The position numbers and the translations under genes were made by a program. The notes beneath the pieces were generated by a model that was not told the DNA's origin, made no database searches, and worked only from the letters and a program-made list of their open reading frames with translations. Of a stretch of 15,057 nt of DNA, positions 14,687-15,057 are shown in pieces (position 1 is the first letter of the stretch; every line of letters starts with the position of its first letter). The stretch comes from JAHDCJ01 sp039028895. GTDB taxonomy: Bacteria; Bacteroidota; Bacteroidia; Chitinophagales; Saprospiraceae. The stretch covers positions 1 through 15,057 of the forward strand of contig JBCCHF010000076.1 of NCBI GenBank assembly GCA_039028895.1, in the 5' to 3' direction.

Positions 14687-15057
14687 ATGAAAACTACAGT
14701 CATCCTATTTAGTTTATCATTTCTATTCTTTTCTTATTCACCAATTAAGTTAGAAACCTCAAAATCTATTAAAGCTATAAGTCATGAGGATGACGGAGGG
14801 GCATTGGTAACTGCTAAATATACAGCGACTATTGGAGCCAGTATCTTCGGAGCATTTAATCAGAGGAGACAATCAAAAGATATTAAGGCAATCAAAGGAA
14901 TATTAGAAGAAACTATAAAGCATCTTAAAGAGTTACAAAAATCTATTGAAGAGGTCCAAAAGCAGAATAAAATGATTTTAGCTAAATTGGACCGGCTTCC
15001 AATTGAAATTAGGTCAATTGTAAAAGAGGAAATCGCACTCAATGAATTAAACTTAAA
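14687..15057 (+). CDS. Secreted coiled-coil protein, C-terminus cut by the window edge
   Basis: 123 codons are open from ATG 14687 to the end of the window with no stop. Residues 1-19 are a signal peptide (MKTTVILFSLSFLFFSYS). A short Gly/Ala/Thr stretch follows (YTATIGASIFGAFNQRR, about 45-61), perhaps a weak membrane-associated segment. From about 62 onward the sequence is an amphipathic coiled coil (IKAIKGILEETIKHL, LQKSIEEVQKQNKMILAKL). No family is recognised and the missing C-terminus prevents a functional call. The frame is believable because of the signal peptide, regular heptads, and a consensus -7 element upstream. Confidence 0.65.
   Translation, partial: MKTTVILFSLSFLFFSYSPIKLETSKSIKAISHEDDGGALVTAKYTATIGASIFGAFNQRRQSKDIKAIKGILEETIKHLKELQKSIEEVQKQNKMILAKLDRLPIEIRSIVKEEIALNELNL

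Noticed and set aside
6270..15057. Second copy of the tRNA-Ala 3' end marking the island boundary
   Set aside because: No match to the T arm or acceptor end was found by eye in the remaining window; the boundary, if any, lies outside.
1..15057. CRISPR array
   Set aside because: No regularly spaced identical repeats of 24-40 bases with unique spacers are present.

Overview
The window reads as chromosome of a member of the Bacteroidota. The evidence is a near-perfect TTTG/TAnnTTTG promoter in front of the tRNA gene, the lack of Shine-Dalgarno sequences before most starts, and family content: FISUMP domain, secreted MORN-caspase protein, and M43 protease with a DUF4384-like tail. All nine intact, complete genes end in TAA or TAG.

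Layout. (1) Positions 1 to about 140 are a GC-richer scrap of an ABC-transporter substrate-binding protein of proteobacterial character. It ends abruptly in AT-rich DNA and may be an assembly chimera or a recent insertion. (2) Positions 300-5900 look like ordinary host DNA: an exported SecD-P1-like protein (+), then on the minus strand a class IV-like histone deacetylase-family enzyme, a secreted MORN-repeat/caspase-fold protease, and a secreted M43-type zinc metalloprotease. The last two are probably co-transcribed. (3) Positions 6193-6266 are tRNA-Ala(GGC) with its own promoter, followed by a hairpin/T-run that can end transcription from both sides. (4) From about 6270 to the window end the DNA is visibly more AT-rich and looks like an accessory island beginning at the tRNA 3' side. 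It holds a membrane-anchored coiled-coil protein divergent from a HerA/TraG-type DNA-pump ATPase, a Replic_Relax-type protein (winged helix plus possible nuclease-like core), a helix-turn-helix/coiled-coil/membrane-tail frame broken only by in-frame TGA codons, a membrane-anchored FISUMP protein, a stand-alone PD-(D/E)XK nuclease candidate, and the start of a secreted coiled-coil protein cut by the window edge.

How the genes may work together. The ATPase, Replic_Relax protein and coiled-coil membrane protein look like the DNA-handling core of an integrated plasmid-like or mobilizable element; no integrase, relaxase or transposase is visible. The FISUMP and nuclease genes sit between two diverged 61-bp repeats and look like a cargo segment, with the nuclease a plausible defence gene. 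The strongest oddities are the TGA-only interrupted frame at 10762-11301, the 32-bp palindrome before it, the two diverged repeats, and the foreign fragment at the left edge.
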